NCBI GenBank assembly: GCA_017519975.1
Contig: JAFWRM010000030.1
Span: 1-37,722 of the forward strand
Direction: 5' to 3'
Origin: Oscillospiraceae bacterium
GTDB taxonomy: Bacteria > Bacillota > Clostridia > Oscillospirales > Oscillospiraceae
Length of the DNA stretch: 37,722 nucleotides
The translations under genes and the position numbers were made by a program. Within the stretch, counting starts at the first letter, position 1. Every line of letters starts with the position of its first letter. This document shows, piece after piece, positions 16,099-24,942 of this stretch. A model generated the notes under the pieces. It was not told the origin of the DNA. It saw nothing but the letters and a program-made list of their open reading frames with translations, and did not search any database.

Positions 16099-16128
16099 GC
16101 GTCCGGGTCGGAAAACCGGCCCGGACGC
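16099..16128 (-). promoter_or_regulatory. Intergenic stem-loop between modA and modB
   Basis: A 9-bp perfect arm (GCGTCCGGG at 16099-16107 with 16120-16128) extended by 4 bp around an AAAA loop (TTTT in the RNA), without a T-run after it. Such stem-loops often protect the upstream binding-protein mRNA and lower permease expression. That role is inferred. Confidence 0.7.
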
Positions 16129-16146
16129 TCCGTTTCGCGGTCGCCG

Positions 16147-17100
16147 TCAGGGATTTACGATGAAGCAGTATTCTTCAAATGCCTTCAGACACACGTCGGT
16201 CTGCAGAAAAGCCAGAAGATCGGCCGCGGCGTTCTGCTCGGCATCGTCCGCTTCCGGGTTTTCTACCAGACAGACAGGGTAGATGATCTTGCCCGTCAGG
16301 GTCCCGTCGTCCTGGGCAATGATGGTCAGGTCGTTCTGATGATTGTAATAATCGGAATAGTAAATGGTGGCGACTTCCACGGAGCCTTCCACAGCCTTGG
16401 CGGCAGCGACCTCAACGTCGTCAGCTTCGTCAATCTCAACAGTACCGCCGAACGCGGCCGCAATCTCCTCGGTGGTGTAGTCAGCAGGCTTTTCGGCCTC
16501 CGGCAGGATCCCAAGGGCGACGAGGGCAATGCGGGAGTAATTGCCCACGGGCACGGAACCCCCGCACAGAGCCATGCTCTTCGCCGAGGTAATGGTATCC
16601 CAGCCCGTCACGGCTGTCTTGACATCGTTTCCCCTGACGAGACACAGCTGATTGGACAGCAGGTTGACGACAGAGCCTTCCTTTACGAGACCATCAGTCT
16701 CGTTGAGGGTAGTGACCTGATTCTTGCCCGCGGAGAAGAACAGATCGTGGCCGATGCCGTTGGCTTCTTCAATACCGGTGAGCAGCTTGCCGGAAGAGCC
16801 GGTATTGTACTGGACGGTCACATTTGGATATTCCGCGGTAAATGCGGGGATGATCCTGTCGACGAAGACGGCTTCCAACGAAGCGGCGATGTCGATGTAG
16901 ATGGTAGTCTCCTGCGCCGCAGGCTCCTCTGCAGGAGCAGGTTCGGCCGGCGCCGTGTCTTCCGGGGAGGCATCCTTTGAGGGATCCGCAGGAGCGGCGT
17001 CCGCGGGCGTCGTGTCCGCCGGAGCATTTTTCCCTCCGCCGCAGGCACACAGGCCCAGAAGAAGGCAGAGGATGAGAATGATGGAAACGGTCTTTTTCAT
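16147..17100 (-). CDS. modA: Molybdate/tungstate ABC transporter, substrate-binding lipoprotein
   Basis: A 317-aa extracytoplasmic binding protein. A signal peptide (MKK followed by a hydrophobic stretch) ends in LGLCAC, with Cys20 the likely lipidated residue. Residues about 24-65 are a low-complexity Ala/Pro/Asp/Glu linker, and the mature domain follows (IYIDIAASLEAVF, TGSSGKLLTGIEEANGIGHDLFFSAG). The SAASL/GSSG/DLFFSA pattern is that of ModA, which binds the oxyanion with backbone and Ser side chains. ATG 17100 has AGGAGG upstream. An in-frame extension to 17211 runs through the leader terminator and was rejected. It is the first gene of the eight-gene molybdenum operon. Molybdate versus tungstate specificity cannot be told from sequence. 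Confidence 0.92.
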   Translation of the reverse strand: MKKTVSIILILCLLLGLCACGGGKNAPADTTPADAAPADPSKDASPEDTAPAEPAPAEEPAAQETTIYIDIAASLEAVFVDRIIPAFTAEYPNVTVQYNTGSSGKLLTGIEEANGIGHDLFFSAGKNQVTTLNETDGLVKEGSVVNLLSNQLCLVRGNDVKTAVTGWDTITSAKSMALCGGSVPVGNYSRIALVALGILPEAEKPADYTTEEIAAAFGGTVEIDEADDVEVAAAKAVEGSVEVATIYYSDYYNHQNDLTIIAQDDGTLTGKIIYPVCLVENPEADDAEQNAAADLLAFLQTDVCLKAFEEYCFIVNP

Positions 17101-17120
17101 GGTATTTTCCTCCTTGAAAC

Positions 17121-17148
17121 AAAAAATGTCCGTCTTCTCAGACGGACA
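17121..17148 (-). terminator. Leader terminator just upstream of modA
   Basis: A perfect 9-bp hairpin (TGTCCGTCT at 17127-17135 with 17140-17148, 4-nt loop) followed on the minus strand by TTTTTT. It stands only 20 bp before the modA ATG, inside the operon leader, so it is likely to be a regulated (attenuation) terminator and not an operon end. Confidence 0.85.
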
Positions 17149-17300
17149 GAAAAACAAGGACAGACCAATCCCATGACTCGTATCCGTCTCCTTTTCAACA
17201 AGGAAGGCCATGCCGTTTCCGGCTATGACCCCGGGTCGAATAATCCGACCGGCCCGGACGCCATGGCAGAATGCTGTAGGCGAAGGGGCTCGAAGACTGC
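17149..17300 (-). ncRNA. Structured modA leader, candidate Moco/Tuco riboswitch
   Basis: About 180 nt lie between the promoter and modA, and the part 17149-17300 precedes an intrinsic terminator. On the minus strand it has several GC-rich pairings, among them GCCGGAAACGGC (a GAAA tetraloop hairpin near 17210-17225) followed by ATGGCCTTCC, and a GGGCCGGTCGG/CCGACC-like segment. The operon encodes molybdate uptake and Moco synthesis, which is the usual target of Moco riboswitches. I could not check the motif against the Rfam model, so this is a candidate only. A covariance search with RF01055 would decide. Confidence 0.45.
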
Positions 17301-17304
17301 GCTT

Positions 17305-17333
17305 ATTATCCTACGGAAAAAATGGCCTGTCAA
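17305..17333 (-). promoter_or_regulatory. Promoter of the mod/moe/moa operon
   Basis: On the minus strand, a perfect TTGACA (17328-17333), a 17-bp spacer and GATAAT (17305-17310). It lies 205 bp before modA. Confidence 0.85.
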
Positions 17334-17357
17334 GGGGAAAGCCATGTTTCATAATGC

Positions 17358-17390
17358 AAAAAGCTCCGCCGGAGGCCGTCCGGCGGAGCT
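17358..17390. terminator. Terminator of the purine operon
   Basis: A perfect 12-bp inverted repeat (AGCTCCGCCGGA at 17362-17373 with 17379-17390), loop GGCCG, with TTTTT on the minus strand. It follows the purL stop by 17 bp. The gene-free stretch 17101-17407 is fully used by this terminator, the mod promoter and the mod leader. Confidence 0.92.
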
Positions 17391-17407
17391 TCGAAAAAAA
17401 CCTGTGC

Positions 17408-20400
17408 TTATCTGAAGTAGGCGACGGCGGAGGCGAACAGACCCATGTCGTACCGCCCGGGAACGTTTCGGTAGAGATTGGAGCCGATGCGCTCGCTGTG
17501 CCCCATTTTGCCGAGCACGCGGCCGTCGGGAGACAGAATGCCCTCCACGGCAAAGGCGGATCCGTTGGGGTTGCAGCGGATGTCCGTCGTGGGACAGCCC
17601 TCCGCGTCCACGTACTGCGTCGCGATCTGTCCGTTGGCGGCCAGCTGCAGGATCTGCTCCTCGGAGGCAAGGAACCGCCCTTCTCCGTGAGAGATGGGAA
17701 CGGTATAGATCTCGCCGGGCTTCGTCCTGGCCAGCCAGGGGGAGCGGGAGGAGCACACGCGGGTGCGCACCAGACGGGACTGGTGCCGGCCGATGGTGTT
17801 GAAGGTCAGCGTAGGCGCATCGGGATCAGCGTCGCGGATCTCTCCGTAGGGGACAAGCCCCAGCTTGATCAGAGCCTGGAAACCGTTGCAGATGCCGCCC
17901 ATCAGGCCGTCCCGCTGCCGGAGCAGACGGTGTACGGCGTCTTTGATGCCGGGACTGCGGAAGAAGGCGGTAATGAACTTGCCGGAACCGTCCGGTTCGT
18001 CGCCGCCGGAAAAGCCGCCGGGGATGAAGATGATCTGTGCTTCGTCGACCTTCTCCGCGAACCGTTCGGCGGAAGTCCGGATGGCGTCGGCGGTCAGATT
18101 GCGCACGATGAAGATCTCGGGTTCCGCGCCGGCGTCGGCAAAGGCCTTCGCCGTATCATATTCGCAGTTGGTGCCGGGGAACACGGGGATCAGCACTTTC
18201 GGTTTTGCGCTCGTTACGGCGCTGTGGGTAAGCACGGCCGGCGCCGGGCTGTCCAGCACGGGCAGGACGTCCGTACGTCCGTCGGTGACGGCGTGGTATA
18301 CGCCCTCCAGCCGGTTCTCATACCGCTCGTCCAGCTCGTGCAGGGTCACGCGCTGACCGCCCAGTGCCAGATCGCCCGTATCGGTGGTGGTGCCCAGCAG
18401 AACGCCGACGTCCTCATCCTGATCCAGCTCGAGCAGGAAGGAACCGTAGCGGTAACCGAATACCGTCTCCAGGTCTGTGCCGTCGGCAAAAGCGAAGCCG
18501 ACGCCGTTGCCGAGGCCCATCTTGTATACGGCTTCCGCCGTGCCGCCGTATCCGGGGGTCCAGGCGGCAAGGACCCGGCCGCTGCGCATCAGAGCGCTGA
18601 CCGCATCGAAGACCTTCCGCAGGCTTTCTGCTTCCGGAAGTCCGGAGGCGGTGCAGACGGGGCTGACGAGACGGACGGGATGTCCGGCCCCCTTGAATTC
18701 CGGTGTGACGATCCGGTCGGAACGACCGGTGGTCACGGCAAAGGAAATAAGAGTGGGGGGCACGTCCAGATCCTCGAAGGTCCCGCTCATGGAGTCCTTG
18801 CCGCCAATGGCGGCGACGCCGAGATCCATCTGTGCGCGGAAGGCGCCGAGCAGGGCGCTCACAGGAAGTCCCCAGCGATCCGGCTCCCGACGGAGCTTGC
18901 CGAAATACTCCTGGAAGCTGAGGTAGACCTCGTTGAACTCTGCTCCGGCTGCCACCAGTCGGGCGACGGATTCCACCACCGCGAGGTACGCGCCGTGGTA
19001 GGGGCTTTTTTCGGAGATGTATGGATTGAAGCCGAAGGACATGACGGAGCAGGTGTCGGTGTGTCCCTTCTCAACGGAGATCTTGTGTACCATTGCCTGG
19101 ATGGGGGTGAGCTGGCGGGCTCCGCCGAAGGGCATGACCACGGTACCGGCGCCGATGGTGGAGTCAAAAGTCTCACTCAGACCGCGCTGGGAGCATACGT
19201 TCAGATCCGCGACAAGGGCGTTCATTCCCTCCGCAAAGCTCTTCGGCAGAGGCTTTGCAAAGGATGAGGGGGCCTTGACGAGGGCGGTCATGTGTTTTTC
19301 TGCCCCGTTGCTGTCCAGAAACTCGCGGGAAATGTCCACGATGGTGACGCCGTTCCAGGTCATGGTCAGGCGGGGCTCCTCTGTCACTCTGGCCACCAGA
19401 GTAGCCTCCAGATTCTCGCCCGCCGCCAGGTCCATGAACCGCGGCGCGTCGGAGGCCGCGACGACTACGGCCATGCGCTCCTGTGATTCAGAGATGGCCA
19501 GCTCGGTGCCATCCAGACCGTCGTACTTCTTCGGTACGGCGTTCAGGTCGATGGTCAGACCGTCGGCCAGCTCGCCGATGGCGACGGACACGCCGCCGGC
19601 ACCGAAATCGTTGCACCGCTTGATGAGCAGGGAAGCTTCCGGATTCCGGAACAGCCGCTGCAGCTTGCGCTCTTCGGGAGCGTTGCCCTTCTGGACCTCC
19701 GCTCCGCAGGTGACGAGAGATTCCACCGTATGGGATTTGGAGGAACCGGTGGCGCCTCCGCAGCCGTCGCGGCCGGTACGGCCGCCCAGCAGGATCACTA
19801 CGTCGCCGGGAGCCGGACGTTCCCGGCGCACGCAGGAGGCGGGAGCGGCGGCGATCACCGCGCCGACTTCCATCCGCTTGGCGGCGTAGCCGGGATGATA
19901 CAGCTCTGTGACCTGACCGGTGGCAAGACCGATCTGGTTGCCGTAGCTGCTGTATCCGGAGGCAGCTTTGGTGACGATGGTGCGCTGGGGAAGCTTGCCT
20001 GGGATCGTCTCGGAAACGGGCACGGTAGGATCCGCGGCCCCGGTCACGCGCATGGCGCCGTAGACGTAGCTGCGCCCGGAGAGCGGATCGCGAATGGCCC
20101 CGCCGATGCAGGTGGCGGCTCCGCCGAAGGGTTCGATCTCCGTGGGATGGTTGTGGGTCTCATTCTTGAACAGAAGCAGCCATTCCTGTTCCTCTCCGTC
20201 CACGGTGACGGTGGTTTTTACGGTGCAGGCGTTGATCTCTTCCGATTCGTCCAGACGATCCAGCCTGCCGGCCTTCCGCAGGCACTTGACGGCCAGCGTG
20301 CCCATGTCCATCAGGCACACAGGCTTGGTGCGGCCGAGATCTCTGCGGGCGTCCAGATAGCTTTGGTAGGCCGCTTCGATCTCGGAATCCTCAAAGCGGA

Positions 20401-21100
20401 TGTCGTCGAGAATGGTATTGAAGGTCGTGTGACGGCAGTGATCGGACCAGTACGTGTCGATCATGCGGATCTCCGTGATCGTGGGATCCCGCCCCTCCCT
20501 GCGAAAATACTCCCGGCAGAAGGTGAGGTCTCCCAGATCCATGGCCAGCCCATACTCCTCAAGGAAGCGGGTCATGCCCTCCCCGTCAAGATCGCGGAAG
20601 CCGTCCAGCACGGTTACGGAGGTGGGGATCTCATAGACGGCCGTCAGCGTCTCCGGCAGTTCCAGCGAGGCTTCGCAGCTCTCCACGGGGTTGATCACAT
20701 GGTTCCGGATGGCCTGCAGTTCGGCATCCGAGATCTGACCCTTCAGCAGGTAGATCTTAGCGGCCTTTACGGTGGGACGCTCGCCCTGAGTGAGGATCTG
20801 TATGCACTGGGCCGCGGAGTCCGCCCGCTGATCGAACTGTCCGGGCAGGGGCTCTACGGCAAACACCGTGTAGCCATCCCAGGCCGGTTCGAAGGTGACG
20901 ACGTCCAGCTGAGGCTCGGAGAACACGTTGGCCACGCTGTAATCAAACGCCTCTCTGTCCAGATGCTCCACGTCATACCGGTTCAGGATGCGTACTTCCT
21001 CCACTCCGGGGATCTGCAGCTGTCCGCGGATCTCCGCGGACAGTGCGGCCGCCTCATTGGCCAGTTCCTTTTTCTTTTCTACATAAACTCGATATACCAT
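17408..21100 (-). CDS. purL: Phosphoribosylformylglycinamidine synthase, single-chain (clostridial type)
   Basis: A 1230-aa enzyme that converts FGAR to FGAM with glutamine and ATP (fourth step of purine synthesis). The N-terminal part is a PurS-like segment, followed by two AIR-synthase-like halves (ETHNHPTEIEPFGGAATCIGG near 320; a second half near 700) and a C-terminal glutamine amidotransferase (VLIPVFPGTNCEYDTAKAF near 980; IFIPGGFSGGD; nucleophile Cys near 1070 in GGICNGFQALIK). The length is shorter than the 1290-aa proteobacterial PurL and fits the clostridial form that merges PurS, PurL and PurQ. Thus no separate purS or purQ is needed, and none is present. It is the last gene of the operon, 32 bp after purD. 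Confidence 0.96.
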   Translation of the reverse strand: MVYRVYVEKKKELANEAAALSAEIRGQLQIPGVEEVRILNRYDVEHLDREAFDYSVANVFSEPQLDVVTFEPAWDGYTVFAVEPLPGQFDQRADSAAQCIQILTQGERPTVKAAKIYLLKGQISDAELQAIRNHVINPVESCEASLELPETLTAVYEIPTSVTVLDGFRDLDGEGMTRFLEEYGLAMDLGDLTFCREYFRREGRDPTITEIRMIDTYWSDHCRHTTFNTILDDIRFEDSEIEAAYQSYLDARRDLGRTKPVCLMDMGTLAVKCLRKAGRLDRLDESEEINACTVKTTVTVDGEEQEWLLLFKNETHNHPTEIEPFGGAATCIGGAIRDPLSGRSYVYGAMRVTGAADPTVPVSETIPGKLPQRTIVTKAASGYSSYGNQIGLATGQVTELYHPGYAAKRMEVGAVIAAAPASCVRRERPAPGDVVILLGGRTGRDGCGGATGSSKSHTVESLVTCGAEVQKGNAPEERKLQRLFRNPEASLLIKRCNDFGAGGVSVAIGELADGLTIDLNAVPKKYDGLDGTELAISESQERMAVVVAASDAPRFMDLAAGENLEATLVARVTEEPRLTMTWNGVTIVDISREFLDSNGAEKHMTALVKAPSSFAKPLPKSFAEGMNALVADLNVCSQRGLSETFDSTIGAGTVVMPFGGARQLTPIQAMVHKISVEKGHTDTCSVMSFGFNPYISEKSPYHGAYLAVVESVARLVAAGAEFNEVYLSFQEYFGKLRREPDRWGLPVSALLGAFRAQMDLGVAAIGGKDSMSGTFEDLDVPPTLISFAVTTGRSDRIVTPEFKGAGHPVRLVSPVCTASGLPEAESLRKVFDAVSALMRSGRVLAAWTPGYGGTAEAVYKMGLGNGVGFAFADGTDLETVFGYRYGSFLLELDQDEDVGVLLGTTTDTGDLALGGQRVTLHELDERYENRLEGVYHAVTDGRTDVLPVLDSPAPAVLTHSAVTSAKPKVLIPVFPGTNCEYDTAKAFADAGAEPEIFIVRNLTADAIRTSAERFAEKVDEAQIIFIPGGFSGGDEPDGSGKFITAFFRSPGIKDAVHRLLRQRDGLMGGICNGFQALIKLGLVPYGEIRDADPDAPTLTFNTIGRHQSRLVRTRVCSSRSPWLARTKPGEIYTVPISHGEGRFLASEEQILQLAANGQIATQYVDAEGCPTTDIRCNPNGSAFAVEGILSPDGRVLGKMGHSERIGSNLYRNVPGRYDMGLFASAVAYFR

Positions 21101-21132
21101 AGGTCAGCACTTCCTTGTCTGAGGGATCGGGA

Positions 21133-22395
21133 TCACTCGGCCTGAAGCGCCCGCTGCCCGATGTCTCTGCGGCAGTAGGCATTGGCAAAGGTGACCCGGT
21201 CGGCGTTGGCGTAGGCCCTGTCGATGGCCTCGCGCAGCGTCGGGGCGGTGGCTGTCACGCCGAGAACGCGGCCGCCGGAAGTGACAAGCTTTCCGCCGTC
21301 CAGCTTCGCACCGGCCACGAAGACCTCGGCGTCCAGATCCTCGGGGATGGTGATCTCAAACCCGGTCTCATAGCTCTGGGGATAACCGTCGGAAGCCTTG
21401 ACCACGCAGCACGCGCAGCCGTCGGCGATCTCCACGTCTGTTTCAGCCAGGGTTCCGTTCGTGACGGCACGCATGACGGTGAACAGGTCGCTTTTGAGCA
21501 GGGGAAGGACCACCTGCGTCTCCGGATCGCCGAAGCGGCAGTTGTATTCGATCACCTTCGGACCGTCAGGAGTGATCATGAGCCCGAAGTACAGGCACCC
21601 CTTAAAGGTGCGCCCCTCGGTGTTCATGGCGGCGATGGTGGGAAGGAAGATGGTGCGCATGCACGTTTCCGCGATCTCAGGCGTGTAATAAGGGTTGGGG
21701 GCGACCGTTCCCATCCCCCCGGTGTTCAGACCCTGATCGCCGTCCAGAGCCCGCTTGTGGTCCATCGAGGACACCATGGGGCGGACACAGCTGCCATCGG
21801 TAAATGCCAGAACGGATACCTCGGGGCCGGTGAGGAATTCCTCAATGACCACACTGCTCCCGCTCTCGCCGAAGCGCTTGTCCTGCATCATGGAGATGAC
21901 GGCCTGACGGGCTTCCTCCCGGGTCTCGGCGATGATCACGCCCTTGCCCAGGGCCAGACCGTCCGCTTTGACCACGGTGGGAATCTTCGCCGTCTCCAGA
22001 TAGGCCAGCGCGTCCTCCAGACGGCTGAACGTCTCGTAGGCGGCCGTGGGAATGCCGTATTTTTTCATCAGATTCTTGGAGAAGACCTTGCTTCCCTCAA
22101 TGATGGCGGCGTTTTTCCGGGGTCCAAAGCAGGCGACCCCGGCCGCTTCCAGCGCATCCACCATGCCGAGGACCAGCGGATCGTCCGGCGCCACCACGGC
22201 GTAGTCGATCTTCTCCTCCCGCGCAAAGCGGACGGCGCCTTCGATATCCTTCGCGCCGACGTTCACGCAGACCGCGTCGGCGGCGATGCCGCCGTTTCCC
22301 GGAAGCGCGTACAGCGCGGTGATCTCCGGGCTTTTCTTCAGAGCTTTGATGATGGTGTGCTCCCGTCCACCGCTGCCGATAACCATAACTTTCAT
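21133..22395 (-). CDS. purD: Phosphoribosylamine--glycine ligase
   Basis: A 420-aa ATP-grasp enzyme that joins glycine to phosphoribosylamine to form GAR. Seen: VIGSGGREHTIIKAL at the N-terminus, LPGNGGIA, VVAPDDPLVLGMVDALE, the ATP-grasp KADGLALGKGVIIAET near 185, TGGMGTVAPNPYYTPE near 250, and YNCRFGDPETQVVLP near 295. Length is normal and all expected domains are present. It stands 53 bp after the AICAR transformylase gene. That gap holds a small perfect palindrome (22418-22433). purL follows 32 bp downstream. Confidence 0.97.
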   Translation of the reverse strand: MKVMVIGSGGREHTIIKALKKSPEITALYALPGNGGIAADAVCVNVGAKDIEGAVRFAREEKIDYAVVAPDDPLVLGMVDALEAAGVACFGPRKNAAIIEGSKVFSKNLMKKYGIPTAAYETFSRLEDALAYLETAKIPTVVKADGLALGKGVIIAETREEARQAVISMMQDKRFGESGSSVVIEEFLTGPEVSVLAFTDGSCVRPMVSSMDHKRALDGDQGLNTGGMGTVAPNPYYTPEIAETCMRTIFLPTIAAMNTEGRTFKGCLYFGLMITPDGPKVIEYNCRFGDPETQVVLPLLKSDLFTVMRAVTNGTLAETDVEIADGCACCVVKASDGYPQSYETGFEITIPEDLDAEVFVAGAKLDGGKLVTSGGRVLGVTATAPTLREAIDRAYANADRVTFANAYCRRDIGQRALQAE

Positions 22396-22448
22396 CGAAT
22401 CGTACTCCTTCCGCAGGCCGGCGGATCCGCCGGATCAATCAGAGTCTG

Positions 22449-23633
22449 TCAGTGGTGGAACAGGCGCATGCCGGTGAAGGCCATGACCATGCCGAGCCGG
22501 TCACAGGTCTCGATCACCTGGCTGTCCCGGACGCTGCCGCCGGGCTGAGCCACGTAGGTGACGCCGCTGCGGCTGGCGCGCTCGATGTTGTCCCCGAAGG
22601 GGAAGAACGCGTCGCTGCCGAGACTCGCTCCGGAGATCCCGGCCAGATGGGCTCTCTTCTCCTCACGGGTGAAGGGAAGGGGGCGTTCCGTGAACAGCGT
22701 CTGCCAGACGCCGTCCGCCAGAAGGTCCTCGCTGTCTTCTCCCAGGTACAGGTCGATCGCATTGTCGCGCTCGGCGCGGCCGACGTTTTCCAGGAAGGGA
22801 AGCTCCAGAACACGCGGTGTCTGGCGCAGGAACCAGTTGTCCGCCTTGCTCCCCGCCAGACGGGTGCAGTGGATGCGGCTCTGCTGACCGGCACCGACGC
22901 CGATCGCCTGCCCGTCATAGCAGAAGCACACGGAATTGGACTGAGTATATTTCAGAGTGACAAGGCTGACGATCAGGTCGCGGACGGCCGTCTCCGGCAG
23001 ATCCTTTTTTGACGTGACGACGTTCTCGAGCAGATGGCGTCCGATGGAAAAATCGTTGCGCCGCTGGCGGAAGGTAACGCCGAACACCTGCTTGGATTCC
23101 TCTTCGGCCGGGACGTAGCCGGCATCGATCTGAACGATGTTGTAACCGCCCTTTTTCTTTTCCTTCAGCAGAGCCAGGGCCTCCGGCGTGAATCCCGGGG
23201 CGATGATGCCGTCGGACACCTCTCTCCGGATGATGGAGGCAGTGACGGCGTCGCAGACGTCACTCAAAGCGACCCAGTCGCCGAAGCTGCTCATGCGGTC
23301 GGCGCCCCGGGCGCGGGCGTAGGCGCACGCGACGGGACTGTCGTCCAGACCGGGGATGTCGTCCACGAAGCATGCGCGCTTCAGCTCGTCGGACAGAGGC
23401 GTGCCGAGGCTGGCGGACGTGGGGCTCACGTGCTTGAAGCTGGCTGCCGCCGGCTGACCCAGAGCCTGTTTCAGCTCCTTTACCAGCTGCCAGCTGTTCA
23501 GGGCGTCCAGAAAGTTGATGTAGCCCGGGCGCCCGTTCAGGATCGTAAAGGGAAGTTCCCGGCCGCCCTCCATAGTGAGCCTGGCCGGCTTCTGATTGGG
23601 ATTGCACCCGTATTTCAGTTTGAATTCAGTCAT
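22449..23633 (-). CDS. Stand-alone AICAR (phosphoribosylaminoimidazolecarboxamide) formyltransferase
   Basis: A 394-aa protein matching only the AICAR transformylase half of PurH, transferring formyl from 10-formyl-THF to AICAR (ZMP) to make FAICAR. Seen: KYGCNPNQKPA at the N-terminus, ASFKHVSPTSASLGTPLS near 85-102 (the Lys-His pair matches the catalytic pair of the family), YTQSNSVCFCYDGQAIGVGAGQQSR near 235-260 and SDAFFPFGDNIERA near 335. There is no IMP cyclohydrolase domain at the N-terminus. That step is done by the separate gene directly upstream (23645-24346). ZMP, its substrate, is the ligand of the riboswitch that controls this operon. Confidence 0.94.
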   Translation of the reverse strand: MTEFKLKYGCNPNQKPARLTMEGGRELPFTILNGRPGYINFLDALNSWQLVKELKQALGQPAAASFKHVSPTSASLGTPLSDELKRACFVDDIPGLDDSPVACAYARARGADRMSSFGDWVALSDVCDAVTASIIRREVSDGIIAPGFTPEALALLKEKKKGGYNIVQIDAGYVPAEEESKQVFGVTFRQRRNDFSIGRHLLENVVTSKKDLPETAVRDLIVSLVTLKYTQSNSVCFCYDGQAIGVGAGQQSRIHCTRLAGSKADNWFLRQTPRVLELPFLENVGRAERDNAIDLYLGEDSEDLLADGVWQTLFTERPLPFTREEKRAHLAGISGASLGSDAFFPFGDNIERASRSGVTYVAQPGGSVRDSQVIETCDRLGMVMAFTGMRLFHH

Positions 23634-23644
23634 GCCCTCGCTCC

Positions 23645-24346
23645 TTATTCGTGTTTGTTGAGGATCAGCTGCTGGACGTTGCCCGTCTCCAGATTCAGCT
23701 CGCAGCCGTAGAGAGATACCTTATTGTCTTCGTTCAGCGCGTTCCATATGCCGTTGGCAAATTCGTCCAGCGAACCGGAAACGGAGATCCGCCTCGGCTC
23801 ACCCCGAAAGCTGGGCAGAGGGTCGCCGTCGTCTTCGTAGGTGCTGATGAAGCGGCCTTCGGCCGGCAGCGGATCGGAGTAGTCGAACAGAAAACGCAGG
23901 CAGCAGGACGGGTCGCCCTCGCAGCTTTTCAGAATGGACAGACTGTAGCTCCCGTCGTGGTAGACGATTCCGGAGATGCGGGGCGTATAGTTGGGGGGAT
24001 CGGGCTCGAACTCCCGGGTGGTCAGAGCCTGGCGGAAATTGCCGTCCTTCACCAGATGATCCCGGATCGTGTCGGTCTGGTCGCCGTTCGTCACGACGAT
24101 CTTATCGCCCACTATCCGAACGGGATGATAGATGATCAGACTGGGATCCTTCATCAGCGCCGGATCGTAGGCCTCCGTACGGATGCCGTCTCCGGTGTAG
24201 GTGAAGATCCGGTTGCGGCTGTTGGTACTGCGGCCCATGATGAAATAAACCACGTAGACGGCGTTGCCGAATTCGTTTTTCCCGATCACGATGCCCCTGC
24301 CGGGATAGGTTTTGCCCCGCAGAAGTTCAAATATGCTTTCCTTCAT
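23645..24346 (-). CDS. IMP cyclohydrolase, stand-alone (PurO-type)
   Basis: A 233-aa protein that should close the ring of FAICAR to give IMP, the last step of purine synthesis. It is related to the archaeal PurO family and not to the PurH cyclohydrolase domain. Seen: KTYPGRGIVIGKNEFGNAVY near 12-30, YFIMGRSTNSRNR near 34-46, NGDQTDTI near 88 and NYTPRISGIV near 119. ATG 24346 overlaps the purN stop in an ATGA and has AAAGGAG upstream. A longer in-frame reading to 24409 has no SD and lies inside purN. It sits 11 bp before the AICAR transformylase gene, so the two together replace the fused PurH. Confidence 0.92.
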   Translation of the reverse strand: MKESIFELLRGKTYPGRGIVIGKNEFGNAVYVVYFIMGRSTNSRNRIFTYTGDGIRTEAYDPALMKDPSLIIYHPVRIVGDKIVVTNGDQTDTIRDHLVKDGNFRQALTTREFEPDPPNYTPRISGIVYHDGSYSLSILKSCEGDPSCCLRFLFDYSDPLPAEGRFISTYEDDGDPLPSFRGEPRRISVSGSLDEFANGIWNALNEDNKVSLYGCELNLETGNVQQLILNKHE

Positions 24347-24942
24347 AGGTTCTCCTTTCCGATGATCTCGCGGCTCATCATTTCCGCCGCTCGCGGCAGC
24401 AGGATCCATTCCGCCTGCTCCATTACTCTTTTCTGCAGGATCTCCGGCGTGTCTCCGTCGAGCACGTCGACGGCCTTCTGGAGCAGAATGCGTCCTCCGT
24501 CCGGGATCTCGTTCACCAGGTGGACGGTAGCGCCCGTCACCTTTACGCCGTAAGCCAGCGCTTCCTCATGCACTTTCAGTCCGTAATAACCCTGCCCGCA
24601 GAAGGACGGGATCAGAGACGGGTGCACGTTGATGATCCGGTCGCGGAACCGGGCGGTGAAGCCGGCGGACAGGATGGTCATGAAACCGGCAAGGATGATG
24701 AGATCGATCTTGTTTTCCTCGAGAACAGCGGCCAGCCGCTCTTCAAAGTTTCCGTCCTTTTTCCGGACCACGGCGCTCTTCACGCCGGCCGCTGCCGCCC
24801 GCTGAAGGGCGTAGGCGTCCGGATTGTTGGATACTACCAGCACGATGTCTCCGCTCTGCAGCACGGTATTCCGGGCGTTCAGCAGCGCCTGGAGATTGGT
24901 CCCGCCGCCGGAGACGAGGACGGCTATCCTTGCTTTCAGCAC
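24343..24942 (-). CDS. purN: Phosphoribosylglycinamide formyltransferase
   Basis: A 199-aa folate-dependent GAR transformylase. Seen: [16 protein letters not shown] at the N-terminus, [22 protein letters not shown], the catalytic-loop segment [19 protein letters not shown] near 108-126 (conserved His) and [14 protein letters not shown] near 140 (conserved Asp is replaced by Asn-Glu in this stretch, but the family pattern is clear). Overlaps the purM end by 7 bp and the IMP cyclohydrolase start by 4 bp, so it is translationally coupled to both. Confidence 0.96.
   Translation of the reverse strand: MLKARIAVLVSGGGTNLQALLNARNTVLQSGDIVLVVSNNPDAYALQRAAAAGVKSAVVRKKDGNFEERLAAVLEENKIDLIILAGFMTILSAGFTARFRDRIINVHPSLIPSFCGQGYYGLKVHEEALAYGVKVTGATVHLVNEIPDGGRILLQKAVDVLDGDTPEILQKRVMEQAEWILLPRAAEMMSREIIGKENL

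Noticed and set aside
22418-22433. A perfect 16-bp palindrome CCGGCGGATCCGCCGG between purD and the AICAR transformylase gene.
   Set aside because: Short, inside an operon, and expected by chance in GC-rich DNA. No partner site or function suggested.
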